A program made the translations under genes and the position numbers. This document shows positions 8,692-16,193 of a DNA stretch of 40,698 nucleotides, one piece after another. The stretch spans positions 1 through 40,698 of the forward strand of contig JACRDU010000113.1 in the NCBI GenBank assembly GCA_016218495.1, read 5' to 3'. Under the pieces are notes generated by a model. The model saw only the letters and a program-made list of their open reading frames with translations, was not told the origin of the DNA and did no database searches. How positions within the stretch are numbered: position 1 is the stretch's first letter; every line of letters starts with the position of its first letter. The DNA comes from Elusimicrobiota bacterium (GTDB lineage: Bacteria; Elusimicrobiota; Elusimicrobia; UBA1565).

Positions 8692-8696
8692 GAGAG

Positions 8697-8903
8697 ATGG
8701 CCAACCTCCCCGCCGGGAATGACGACGAAGGCTCCGAGCGCTCCCGGATCCGGAAGTCGATGCGGCGGTGGCGGGAGATGGACGCTCCGGCCCGGCTGCT
8801 CGGGCGGGGTCTGGGGATGAAGGAGCTCGTAGACCGGGTCGCACGGGAGGTCGGCACGACCCTCCGCCAGGTACATTCCGCGCTCAAAGGAGCCCCTCGG
8901 TGA
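8697..8903 (+). CDS. 68-aa basic protein with an HU-like N-terminal hairpin motif
   Basis: Charged protein of 68 residues. Residues 41-63 (MKELVDRVAREVGTTLRQVH...) resemble the first two helices of HU/IHF proteins (pattern K-x-E-L-[IV]-D-x-V-A), but the beta-arms and the rest of the HU fold are absent. Function unknown; it may bind DNA or RNA or form dimers. Its TGA overlaps the GTG of the RRM gene (GTGA), and the RRM gene's Shine-Dalgarno lies inside it, so the two are translationally coupled. That coupling and the -10-like box before its ATG are the main reasons to accept it as a gene. Confidence 0.55.
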   Translation: MANLPAGNDDEGSERSRIRKSMRRWREMDAPARLLGRGLGMKELVDRVAREVGTTLRQVHSALKGAPR

Positions 8904-9502
8904 CCAACAACCTCTTTGTCGGCGGCTTTCCGTACGAGACGACCCAGGACGAGCTGGTCTCCCTGTTCTCGAAGTGCGGCACCGTCAAGAGCGCGAAGAT
9001 CCTGATCGACCGTGAGACGGGCCGCTCGCGCGGGCTGGCCTTCGTCGAGATGTCCACCGGGCTGGAGGCGGCCGACGCCATCTCCAAGCTCGACGGCTGC
9101 ATGGTGGGCGCGCGCAAGATATTCGTCAGCGAGGCGCGGCCGCAGGAGAAGAAGGCGGGCGGCTTCGACGCCAAGCCAGGCTTCACCGAGCGGCGTTCCG
9201 GCAAGGACCGCCGGGCGGGCTCCGGCCCCGAAGAGCCGCGCCGCGGCGAGTGGAAGGCGCGCCCGTCGTTCGGGGCCGACAAGCGCCCCTTCAGCGACCG
9301 CAAGAAGCCCTGGGACGCCAAGCCGGGCTTCGGCGGCGAGCGCAAGAAGAGCTGGAGCGACAAGCCCGGCTTCGGCGCGGACCGGAAACCCTTCGGCGAG
9401 CGCAAGAAGACCTGGGGCGACAAGCCCGGCGGCGGCAAGGGGAAGCCGTTCGGCGGCCCGAAGAAGTTCGGCGGCAAGCCGCGGCGCTTCGGCTCGTCCT
9501 AG
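8900..9502 (+). CDS. RRM RNA-binding protein with basic Gly-rich tail
   Basis: 200 residues from the GTG at 8900. An AAAGGAG at 8886-8892, 7 nt before it, decides the start. One RNA recognition motif at about 3-82: RNP2 is LFVGGF (residues 5-10) and RNP1 is RGLAFVEM (44-51). The tail (about 90-200) is rich in Lys, Arg, Gly and Phe, with degenerate repeats of the type DKPGFGADRKPFGERKK, as in low-complexity RNA-binding tails. Bacterial single-RRM proteins with Gly-rich tails are often cold-responsive RNA-binding proteins or chaperones; cspA lies 1.2 kb away. Its TAG overlaps the TAG of convergent lpxD at CTAG (9499-9502). Confidence 0.9.
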   Translation: MTNNLFVGGFPYETTQDELVSLFSKCGTVKSAKILIDRETGRSRGLAFVEMSTGLEAADAISKLDGCMVGARKIFVSEARPQEKKAGGFDAKPGFTERRSGKDRRAGSGPEEPRRGEWKARPSFGADKRPFSDRKKPWDAKPGFGGERKKSWSDKPGFGADRKPFGERKKTWGDKPGGGKGKPFGGPKKFGGKPRRFGSS

Positions 9503-10542
9503 GCGGGCGTCAGCCGGGCCAGCTTCTCTTCCAGCTCCCGGACCTTCACCAGCAGCTCGGGCAGCCGCTCCAAGGCGGCGTGCATCTTGTGCATCTGGCG
9601 CGCCGGGCGCGCCGGGGAGCCGAAATAGGCCTGCTTGGGCTCGGTGTCCTGGGCCACTCCGGACATCCCCATCACGATGGAGCCCTTGGCGATGCGCAGG
9701 TGGTCCTTCACGATGACCATCCCGGAGATCATCGCCCCGTCCTCGATGACGACCGACCCGCCGATGGCGGAGTTGCCGACGATGTAGATGTAGCGCCCCA
9801 CCCGGCAGTTGTGCCCGATATGGACCTGGTCGTCGATCTTCGTGAAGTCGCCGATGGTCGTGCTCTCGATGGCCGCCCGGTCGACGGTGCAGCTGGCGCC
9901 GATCTCGACGTTGTCGGCGATGACGACGTTGCCGATCTGGGGGATCTTGTGCCGGCCGGTCGGGCCGTCATAGAAGCCGAAGCCGTCGGCCCCGATCACC
10001 GTCCCGCCGTGGACGATGCCGTTCTTGCCGATGCGGCAATGGTGGCCGAGCACGACGTTGGGGAACAGCACGGTCCCGTCGCCGACCTGGGAGAAGGGCT
10101 CGAGGACGACGCCGGGATAGATGACGCAGCGCTCCCCCACCACCGCGCCCTCCATGACGACCGCCCCGGGCAGCAGCGACGCGCCGGCGGCCACCTTGGC
10201 CGTCGGATGGACCTTGGCGTCCGCACAGACTCCGGCGGGGAAGGAGGGGGCCTTCTCGAAGAGCTTCAGGAGCGCGATGAACGCCAGGCGCGTGCCCCCC
10301 TCGGGCGCGATGACGGCGCGGGGGAAGCCGGCGGCCAGGGCCGGGGTGGTGAGGATGACGCCGCGCTCGGCCGCCTTGGGATGGCGCTTGAGCACGGCCG
10401 GGGTCTCGATGAAGTAGACGCGGCCGTCCTCGAGGTCGGCCTCCGGGGCCAGGGTCTCGATGTCGCGGATGCCTTCGACGGCATAATCGGGGGCGCCCTT
10501 GGACTGCAGGCCCAGCTTCGACGCCAGCTCGCTCAGGTTCAT
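9499..10542 (-). CDS. lpxD: UDP-3-O-acylglucosamine N-acyltransferase
   Basis: 347 residues (E. coli LpxD has 341). Third step of lipid A synthesis: N-acylation of UDP-3-O-acyl-glucosamine from acyl-ACP, in the cytoplasm at the inner membrane. The N-terminal uridine-binding domain (about 1-100) is followed by hexapeptide repeats of a left-handed beta-helix (110-300) with the family segment GGTVIGADGFGF (179-190). H244 in VHIGHNC aligns with the catalytic His of the E. coli enzyme. The C-terminal helix is Leu/Glu/Lys-rich. The ATG at 10542 was chosen for its family N-terminus (MNLSELASKLG) and the GAGAGGGA Shine-Dalgarno before it. It is not beside lpxA or fabZ, the usual neighbours, so it may be a stand-alone or second copy. 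Confidence 0.95.
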   Translation of the reverse strand: MNLSELASKLGLQSKGAPDYAVEGIRDIETLAPEADLEDGRVYFIETPAVLKRHPKAAERGVILTTPALAAGFPRAVIAPEGGTRLAFIALLKLFEKAPSFPAGVCADAKVHPTAKVAAGASLLPGAVVMEGAVVGERCVIYPGVVLEPFSQVGDGTVLFPNVVLGHHCRIGKNGIVHGGTVIGADGFGFYDGPTGRHKIPQIGNVVIADNVEIGASCTVDRAAIESTTIGDFTKIDDQVHIGHNCRVGRYIYIVGNSAIGGSVVIEDGAMISGMVIVKDHLRIAKGSIVMGMSGVAQDTEPKQAYFGSPARPARQMHKMHAALERLPELLVKVRELEEKLARLTPA

Positions 10543-10590
10543 GTCGGTCCCTCTCCCGGTCAGAGTACCAATTAATCGCCGGAATCGTGG

Positions 10591-10596
10591 TATACT
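10591..10596 (+). promoter_or_regulatory. -10 box of the cspA promoter
   Basis: TATACT about 78 nt before the first possible cspA ATG and 114 nt before the second. It gives a 5' leader of roughly 70-105 nt, as is usual for cold-shock genes. No clear -35. Confidence 0.5.
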
Positions 10597-10673
10597 GGAT
10601 GCGCGTAGGCTAGAGCACCGATTCACCCGCCCAACAAGATTCGCAATCCTGCCTGGTCGATAGTCGCCTCTAA

Positions 10674-10910
10674 ATGAAAAGCCTGCCGTCCGTACCAGAG
10701 AAAAAACAAATGCAAGGCAAAGTGAAGTGGTTCAACGACCAGAAGGGCTTCGGGTTCATCACCCCCGAGGACGGCTCCAAGGACCTGTTCGTGCACCACT
10801 CGAGCATCATGGCGTCCGGCTTCAAGTCGCTCGCCGAGAACCAGGCCGTCGAGTTCGACGTCGAGCAGTCCGAGAAGGGCCCGCGCGCCGCGAACGTAAA
10901 GCCGCTCTAA
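10674..10910 (+). CDS. cspA: cold-shock protein, CspA family
   Basis: The family core begins at the second ATG (10710; [17 protein letters not shown]) and gives the standard 66 residues. The first ATG (10674) adds a 12-residue extension, and neither start has a strong Shine-Dalgarno. RNP1 (KGFGFI) and RNP2 (LFVHH) of the single-stranded nucleic acid-binding OB fold are intact. Proteins of this family act as RNA chaperones or transcription antiterminators. The gene has a TATACT promoter with a long leader, and a strong hairpin terminator follows it. It is monocistronic. Confidence 0.95.
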   Translation: MKSLPSVPEKKQMQGKVKWFNDQKGFGFITPEDGSKDLFVHHSSIMASGFKSLAENQAVEFDVEQSEKGPRAANVKPL

Positions 10911-10927
10911 GCAGCTGGACGGGAAGG

Positions 10928-10955
10928 GAGCCCCGCGCCTTACGGCGCGGGGCTC
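10928..10955. terminator. strong hairpin terminator, probably bidirectional
   Basis: A perfect 12-bp stem (10928-10939 with 10944-10955) around the loop TTAC, followed by TCTATTCCC. It lies between the convergent ends of cspA (10910) and the response regulator gene (10964), so it can serve both. Confidence 0.85.
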
Positions 10956-10963
10956 TCTATTCC

Positions 10964-11398
10964 CTATCGCGGCGGCAGCTTGACCACCTCGAACCAGAAC
11001 TCCTCTATGGAGCGGACGATGCGGCGGAACTCGTCGAACCCGATGGGCTTGGTGATGTAGCAGTTGCCCCCCAGCCCGTAGGCCTTGAGGATGTCGGCCT
11101 CGGCGGCCGAGGTGGTCAAGACGACCACCGGGATCATGCGCAGCTCCGGGTCGGACTTGACCGCGGCCAGCACCTCGCGCCCGTCCACCCGCGGCAGGTT
11201 GAGGTCCAGCAGGACCAGGTCGGGGCGAACGGCCCCCGCGAAGGCGCCGGTCCGCCGCAGGTAATCGAGCGCCTGCTCCCCGTCCGCGACCACCTCCATC
11301 AGCACGCGGAGCTTCTCGCTCTTGAGCGCCTCCTGGGTCAGCCGGACGTCCCCAGGGTCGTCTTCCACCAACAGGACCTGGACGGGTCTACCGTGCAT
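10964..11398 (-). CDS. single-domain response regulator (Rcp1-like)
   Basis: 144 residues from the ATG at 11398, chosen because the receiver fold starts at once ([15 protein letters not shown]). Phosphoacceptor Asp is D65 in LVLLDLNLP; the switch Thr is in VVLTTS; the conserved Lys is in YITKPIGF. No output domain, so it acts through protein contacts or as a phosphorelay intermediate. The EDDPGDVRL opening and aromatic C-terminus (IEEFWFEVV) are typical of Rcp1-type regulators paired with HisKA kinases. Its start overlaps the end of the upstream kinase gene by 11 nt, which makes that kinase the probable partner. Last gene of the operon starting near 17694. Confidence 0.93.
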   Translation of the reverse strand: MHGRPVQVLLVEDDPGDVRLTQEALKSEKLRVLMEVVADGEQALDYLRRTGAFAGAVRPDLVLLDLNLPRVDGREVLAAVKSDPELRMIPVVVLTTSAAEADILKAYGLGGNCYITKPIGFDEFRRIVRSIEEFWFEVVKLPPR

Positions 11399-12749
11399 CG
11401 CCGCCTCCCTGCGCCGTGAGCGGCTCCCCGGAGGGGGAGCCGCGCAGCGTGAAATGGAACGTCGTCCCCGCATCCGGCCGCGACTCCGCCCAGATCGTGC
11501 CGCCGTGCCGCTCCACGATCTTGCGCGTGACGGCGAGGCCGATCCCCGTCCCCTCGTAGGCGCCCACCGAATGCAGCCGAGCGAACATCTTGAAGATCCG
11601 CTCCTGATAGCGCGGCTCGATCCCGATGCCGTTGTCCGCCACCTGGAACGACCAGCCGTCCTGCCGCGCCTGCGCCTGGATGCGCACGACCAGCGGGGAC
11701 TTCCCGCGGAACTTCAGCGCGTTGCCCAGCAGGTTCTGGAAGACCTGACCCATCTGGACCCGGTCCGCCCTCACCACCGGCAGCGGGGCGGTCTCCACCC
11801 GGGCGCCCGCGGCCGTGCGCTGCGGCTCCAGGTCGGAGAGGACCTCGCGCACCACCTCCGCCAGGTCCACCTCGACCAGCGAGAGCTGGCGCGAGCCGAC
11901 CCGCGAAGAGGTCAGCAGGTCCTCGATGAGGCGCTGCATCCGCCGCACCCCGTCCGTGATGAGCACGATGTATTCGTCGGCTTCGGGACCCAGCCGTCCG
12001 CCGCAGGATTCGCGCAGGAGCTCGGCGAACCCCGACACCTTGCGCAGCGGGGACTGCAGGTCGTGGGAGGCGATGTAGGCGAACTCCTCGAGCTCGCGGT
12101 TGGAGCGTTTGAGCTCGGCCACCCAGCGCGCCTCGTCGACCATGATCTGCATGCGCAGGGTCAGGTTTCGGATGAAGACCAGCCCCACCGACAGCAGGGC
12201 CAGCACGAAGGCCCCGTTGACCGCCAGGCTGGTCCCCAGCAGCGCCCTGCGCTGGCGCGCGAAGCCGGAAGGGTCCATGCGCACCTCGACCCGACCGATG
12301 GCCTCCGCCTTGGAGCCGCTGGACGGGGACGCTCGGACGGGCGCCTCCAGCAGCAGCAGTCCCTCGGAAGCGCCGCGCGCGCCTCCGGCCTCGGCCCAGA
12401 CCTTCCCTCGCGCATCGACCACGCGCAGGCCCGCCAGCTCCGGCTGCACGGCGAACTCGGCGGCCAACAGCCTCAGCGTGCGCCCGTCCTCGAGGCTGAG
12501 CGGCACGAAGGCCGCCCGCGCCGCGGCCACGGCCGCCGAGCGGCCGCGCGCGCGCAGCGAGGCCTCGAGCAGGCGGCCCAGCTGGACGGTGGACAGCACG
12601 GTCAGCCCGACGCCGAGCAGCAGAAACAGCGCGGACACCCCCACCAGCAGGCGGCGCCCGAAAGCCACCCATTTGAGCACCTCAGGCCCGCGTTGGGACG
12701 ACAGCAGCAGGCCGGTCCAGAAGCGCTCCACGATTGAGGGCCCCCCCAT
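11388..12749 (-). CDS. transmembrane sensor histidine kinase
   Basis: 453 residues from the ATG at 12749. TM1 at about 32-54, an extracytoplasmic sensor of about 115 residues, TM2 at about 172-194, then a linker and the HisKA domain with H229 in [16 protein letters not shown]. The HATPase_c domain has N-box [14 protein letters not shown]1 VADNGIGI and G2 EGTGIGLAV. It should autophosphorylate and pass phosphate to the following single-domain regulator. The start shares one base with the TGA of the upstream binding-protein gene (TGATG), which suggests the periplasmic protein presents its ligand to this sensor domain, as in LuxP-LuxQ or TorT-TorS (inference from context). Confidence 0.93.
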   Translation of the reverse strand: MGGPSIVERFWTGLLLSSQRGPEVLKWVAFGRRLLVGVSALFLLLGVGLTVLSTVQLGRLLEASLRARGRSAAVAAARAAFVPLSLEDGRTLRLLAAEFAVQPELAGLRVVDARGKVWAEAGGARGASEGLLLLEAPVRASPSSGSKAEAIGRVEVRMDPSGFARQRRALLGTSLAVNGAFVLALLSVGLVFIRNLTLRMQIMVDEARWVAELKRSNRELEEFAYIASHDLQSPLRKVSGFAELLRESCGGRLGPEADEYIVLITDGVRRMQRLIEDLLTSSRVGSRQLSLVEVDLAEVVREVLSDLEPQRTAAGARVETAPLPVVRADRVQMGQVFQNLLGNALKFRGKSPLVVRIQAQARQDGWSFQVADNGIGIEPRYQERIFKMFARLHSVGAYEGTGIGLAVTRKIVERHGGTIWAESRPDAGTTFHFTLRGSPSGEPLTAQGGGDAR

Positions 12750-13702
12750 CAGCCGCCCCCCCCCGCCCAGCGACGCCGCAGCACCTCGTTGACGCGCAGA
12801 CGGCCGGCGACCGAGCCGAACCGGACGCCCGAGGCCGGCCAACCCTCCCCCGACAGCCCCTTGCTCAGCGCCGCGCCCCGGGCCGCGGCCTCCTCCTGGT
12901 CCGGCTCCCAGGCGGCGAAGGCGCCCCCGTCCACCATGCCCGGCTCGGGCGCCAACAACGGCAGGCGGCGCGACAGGGACAGCTCGACGAGATAGTCGAA
13001 TCCCGCCCCCCGGGTCAACAGGGGGTCTCCCAGCACCCATAGCGCGGAGCAGCGCCCGGCCAGGTCCTGCGCGGCCTTGGGGATGTCGCGGCGCGACGAC
13101 ACCGTCCTGACCTCGACGCTGAGGCCGCGGGCGGCCGCGGCCGCGCGCAGCGCCGCCTCGGCGCCCTCGTAGCCGGCGGCGAGCAGCACGCCGACCCGCC
13201 GCCAGCCCTCGCGGCGCGCCAGGTCCAGGAACGCTCCGGCCGGGAAGGAGAGCTCGCCGCTCCAGCCGCGCGCCTTCAGGGCGGCCCCCGAAAGGCGCGA
13301 CACGCCGCCCACGAAGTGCACCCGTCCGCCCTCGAGTTCGCGCGCCACCCAGGAGGCTGTCTCATAGCCGACGGCGACGACCCCGTCGGAGGCCTGCAGC
13401 CGGGCGGACAAGCGGCCGCTGACGATAGGGTCGGACAGTTCGCCGGCATCGAAGGCCCGCAGCCGGACCCCGTCGGCCCCGCCCAGGCCCAGGCCCGCCG
13501 TGCTCAGCCCCGGCCTGGCCTCCACCAGGAGGTCGACCTCGGCCGCCGTCCACGCCGGGGTCCAAAGCAAGGACGCCCCGGCCGCGGCCAGGCTCAGAAG
13601 GTGACGACCAAACCGGTGGTCAGCGTGTAGCCCATGAGCTGGAGCGTCTTGGCGCTCACCGCCGGCACCCTGTAGTCCACCCACAGGTATTCCCCCTTCC
13701 AC
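12749..13702 (-). CDS. ABC-type substrate-binding protein (ABC_sub_bind family), orphan
   Basis: The mature part matches the two-lobe binding proteins of Pfam ABC_sub_bind (PF04392, tryptophan/tyrosine transporter type): RRVGVLLAAGYEGAEAAL, IPKAAQDLAGRCSALWVLGD and the EPGMVDGGAFAAWEPD segment near the C-terminus. A signal peptide core is visible (LLSLAAAGASLLWTPAWTAA). The start is uncertain. The outer bound given is a GTG inside the upstream barrel gene; another GTG at 13684 has a GGGGG upstream; a CTG at 13597 overlaps the barrel stop as CTGA and sits directly before the signal core. No ABC permease or ATPase is nearby. With kinases on both sides, a sensory role is more likely than transport. 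Confidence 0.82.
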   Translation of the reverse strand: MEGGIPVGGLQGAGGERQDAPAHGLHADHRFGRHLLSLAAAGASLLWTPAWTAAEVDLLVEARPGLSTAGLGLGGADGVRLRAFDAGELSDPIVSGRLSARLQASDGVVAVGYETASWVARELEGGRVHFVGGVSRLSGAALKARGWSGELSFPAGAFLDLARREGWRRVGVLLAAGYEGAEAALRAAAAARGLSVEVRTVSSRRDIPKAAQDLAGRCSALWVLGDPLLTRGAGFDYLVELSLSRRLPLLAPEPGMVDGGAFAAWEPDQEEAAARGAALSKGLSGEGWPASGVRFGSVAGRLRVNEVLRRRWAGGGG

Positions 13703-14760
13703 GTGATCCAGTCGTTGACCCGCAAAGAGAGCCCGGCGGCGGCGCTGCGGACCAGCTCATGCCCTCCGGAGCCGTCGGCCGCGCCGCTGTCGTAGAGCTC
13801 GCCGCGCGCATAGGCGCTCAGCGGTCGCCCCGTCACCGACCCGGCCGGGCCGCTGACGGACAGGAACCCGCCATGCGTCCGCCAATCCCCCCGTCCGAAC
13901 GCCGACAGCATCCCCTGGTCGCCGCGTACGTCCAGACGCAGGAACTCGGCCAGCACGTCGAAGCGCCCCGGGGCCCAGTGCAGGTGCGAGCCCAATATCT
14001 GGAACAGGCGCTCCCCGGAGCGGTCCCAGGCCCCGCGGTAGAAGGATACCCCGTACTCCCAAACCGTGTTCCGGGACAGGGCCGCCTGGCCGCCCACGGC
14101 CACGTCGCGGTTGCTGTTGCTCGAGCCCAGGTTGTTCGACATGGCCAGACCGCCGGGCAGCGCGGCGCTGCGAAAGGAAGCGGTGCTGGAGGGCACGCTG
14201 CCGTACCCGTTGACGCCGAAGAGCCGCGCGTCGAAGTCCAGGTCCCCCAATCCGGTCCTCCACGACAGCACCCCTCCGGTATCGGCGATGGGCAGGCCGA
14301 GCAGGGCGGAATGAAACAGCGGCGCGCTCAGCTCCACGCGTCGGAACGGGTAGAAGCGGCGCGTATTGTAGTAGCCCAGCGGCAAGGTCACCTTCCCCGC
14401 CTGCAGGCGTAGGCCCCCGGGCAGCGCCGCGTCGAGATAGGCGTACTGGATGCGCAGCTCGCGCACCGTGCCTCCGATGCCGCGGTAGGCGACGTCCATC
14501 AGGAAGTCGGCGTCCTCCCCCACCGGGGTCGCGGCGAAGAGGCCTACCGCCTCGGTGGAGAAGCCGCGCGCGCGATGGGTCCCGTCCGGCAGGCCGCCCA
14601 ACACGGCGGGCGGGGCGAAGACGCGCAGGTTGGCGTCGGCGGTGAAGTTGAAGCTGCCGTAGCCCGTGAAGGAGACCTTGGCGGCGGCCGGGACGGCCGC
14701 AGCCAGCAGAGCGGCCCACAGGGCCAGGCGCCCGACGGCCCGCTCAAGCGACGAGCTCAT
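13594..14760 (-). CDS. outer-membrane beta-barrel, porin-like
   Basis: 388 residues. Signal peptide at about 1-27 (LALWAALLAAAVPAAA-KV). The mature protein alternates polar and hydrophobic residues in strands with aromatic girdles (VSFTGYGSFNFTA, ELRIQYAYLDAAL, TVWEYGVSFYRGAW) and ends in Phe (LVVTF), the outer-membrane insertion signature. It resembles phosphate-selective or general porins in size, but no family is certain. The ATG lies 17 nt inside the end of the preceding response regulator gene. The orphan binding-protein gene comes next, so the operon links an outer-membrane channel to sensing proteins. Confidence 0.88.
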   Translation of the reverse strand: MSSSLERAVGRLALWAALLAAAVPAAAKVSFTGYGSFNFTADANLRVFAPPAVLGGLPDGTHRARGFSTEAVGLFAATPVGEDADFLMDVAYRGIGGTVRELRIQYAYLDAALPGGLRLQAGKVTLPLGYYNTRRFYPFRRVELSAPLFHSALLGLPIADTGGVLSWRTGLGDLDFDARLFGVNGYGSVPSSTASFRSAALPGGLAMSNNLGSSNSNRDVAVGGQAALSRNTVWEYGVSFYRGAWDRSGERLFQILGSHLHWAPGRFDVLAEFLRLDVRGDQGMLSAFGRGDWRTHGGFLSVSGPAGSVTGRPLSAYARGELYDSGAADGSGGHELVRSAAAGLSLRVNDWITWKGEYLWVDYRVPAVSAKTLQLMGYTLTTGLVVTF

Positions 14761-15436
14761 AGCCGTCCGCCGTGGTCTGCACCCGGGCCTTGTGCGCGTC
14801 TCCCAGCGCGGCGCGCAAGCGGTGGACGGTCTGCTTGAGCGCGTCGTCCTGCCCGGGGCGGTAGCCCAGGCCGTCCATCAGCGCGGCCCGGACGAGGGGA
14901 CCGGGGCTGCCGGCCAACAGGCAGAGCGCGGCCAGCTCCTTGCCTTTGAGGGTGCCCACCGGCCGGCCGTCCACCCAGGCCGTGGAGAGCAGCGGGTCCA
15001 CGCCCACGCTCCCCTTGCGCACCAGGCGCCGCTCCGGCGCCTGCCGGCGTTCCGGCTCCCGGGGGTGGGCGGACAGTTCGGCGGCGACCAGGCGCCTGAG
15101 CTCGCGCTGCTCCACCGGCTTGCGCAGGAAGCGCTCGGCCCCCAGCGCCTCCAGCGCGTGTCTGAGCATTCCCGCGTCGTCCCCATAAGCCGTCACCACC
15201 AGCACCGGGGTGGAGCGCATCGGCCGGTGGGCGCGCATGCGCTGGAGCAGCTCCACCCCGTTGAGGACAGGGAGCATCAGGTCCAAGAGCAGCAGGTCGG
15301 GGTCGCAGGCCAGTAGCTTCTCCCAGCCCTCCTCGCCGTTCCAGGCGTAGTGCATCTCATGGCCTTCGCTGAACAACGCCTGGCCCATCATCTGCTGGAT
15401 GTCCGAATCGTCCTCGATGCTCAGGATCCGTCCCAT
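14744..15436 (-). CDS. response regulator with receiver and divergent winged-helix domain
   Basis: 230 residues. The receiver domain (1-120) has SIEDDSD, phosphoacceptor D52 in LLLLDLMLP, T82 and K106 (FLRKPVEQ). The C-terminal part (about 150-230) has the layout of an OmpR-type winged helix (TLKGKELAALCLLAG, LKQTVHRLRAALG, then TTADGYELVA) but is shorter and more divergent than usual. Probably a DNA-binding regulator. It lies 10 nt downstream of the soluble kinase gene and overlaps the barrel gene, so it may control this operon or the outer-membrane genes. Start ATG at 15436. Confidence 0.9.
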   Translation of the reverse strand: MGRILSIEDDSDIQQMMGQALFSEGHEMHYAWNGEEGWEKLLACDPDLLLLDLMLPVLNGVELLQRMRAHRPMRSTPVLVVTAYGDDAGMLRHALEALGAERFLRKPVEQRELRRLVAAELSAHPREPERRQAPERRLVRKGSVGVDPLLSTAWVDGRPVGTLKGKELAALCLLAGSPGPLVRAALMDGLGYRPGQDDALKQTVHRLRAALGDAHKARVQTTADGYELVA

Positions 15437-15446
15437 AGGGGCCGCC

Positions 15447-16193
15447 CTAGCGCGGCGGCAGGGTCACGACGAAAACCGAGCCTCCTCCCGGTTCCGAACG
15501 GGCCCCCACGGCGCCCCCGTGCCGGGCGGCGATGCGCGCGCACAGGGTCAGGCCGAGCCCGCTGCCCTCGAAGTCCGTCACCCTGTTGAGCCGCGCGAAG
15601 GGCTCGAAGATGCGCCGCGCCTGGGCGGCGTCGAAGCCGATGCCGTTGTCGCGGACCTCGATGTCGACGGTTCCCTCCCGGGCGCGCGCGCAAGCCACGC
15701 GCACCCGCGCCGCCACCGCCGGACGCCGGAACTTGAAGGCGTTGGACAGGAGGTTCCGGAAGAGCAGGGCCAACTGCGCCGCATCCCCGCGGACCACGGG
15801 CAGCGGCCCCAGTTCCAGGGACCCGAGCGGGTCCGCCGGGACGAATTCCTCGGCGACCTCGGCCAGCACGGCGTCCAGCGCCACCTCTTCCGAAGTCGGT
15901 CCGCCCCGGCCGACCCTGGCCAGGGCCAGCAGGGCCTGCACCAAGCCGTCCATCCGCCCCGCCGCGGCCCGCATCCGGGCCATGTATTCCCCGGCTTCCT
16001 GCGGGGTCGGCGCGCATTCCGGCCGCAGCAGTTCCGCCATCGCCTGGAGCTTGCGCAGGGGTTCGGCCAGCTCGTGGGCGGCCACCGATGCGAAGAGTTC
16101 GAGCTCGGCGTTGGAACGCTCCAGTTCGGCCACGCGGGCCCGCGCCGCCGCCAGCGCGTCCGAGGCGGCGCAGTCCTTCTCAAGCACGTTCAT
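15447..16193 (-). CDS. soluble histidine kinase
   Basis: 248 residues without membrane segments. A short coiled-coil N-terminus (ARVAELERSNAELELF) leads into HisKA with H40 in SVAAHELAEPLRKL. HATPase_c follows: N-box LFRNLLSNAFKF, G1 VRDNGIGFD, F-box FEPFARL, G2 EGSGLGL. With no sensory domain of its own, it probably receives its signal by protein contact or works with the receiver-bearing kinase encoded just upstream, whose gene overlaps this one by 14 nt. The response regulator gene next in line (10-nt gap) is the likely partner. Confidence 0.92.
   Translation of the reverse strand: MNVLEKDCAASDALAAARARVAELERSNAELELFASVAAHELAEPLRKLQAMAELLRPECAPTPQEAGEYMARMRAAAGRMDGLVQALLALARVGRGGPTSEEVALDAVLAEVAEEFVPADPLGSLELGPLPVVRGDAAQLALLFRNLLSNAFKFRRPAVAARVRVACARAREGTVDIEVRDNGIGFDAAQARRIFEPFARLNRVTDFEGSGLGLTLCARIAARHGGAVGARSEPGGGSVFVVTLPPR

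Larger units (their letters stand above)
8218..8696 (+). other. 479-bp stretch without a convincing gene
   Basis: No ORF here has convincing start, composition and context. On the plus strand two short protein-like pieces in different frames (one with SRVKLRKPGKDDARS near 8245-8290, another with TAEVVVQAPGSRTPS up to the TGA at 8428) could be a decayed, frameshifted gene. The second half (about 8520-8690) is less GC-rich and probably carries the promoter of the 8697 unit. Confidence 0.4.

Noticed and set aside
8513-8887. 124-codon minus-strand frame over the non-coding stretch and the small ORF
   Set aside because: Antisense to the coupled small ORF, Arg/Ser-rich, and without a start signal.
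9160-9495. Repeats in the RRM gene as a CRISPR or tandem-repeat array
   Set aside because: Units are degenerate, in frame and encode a Lys/Gly-rich tail; there are no spacers.
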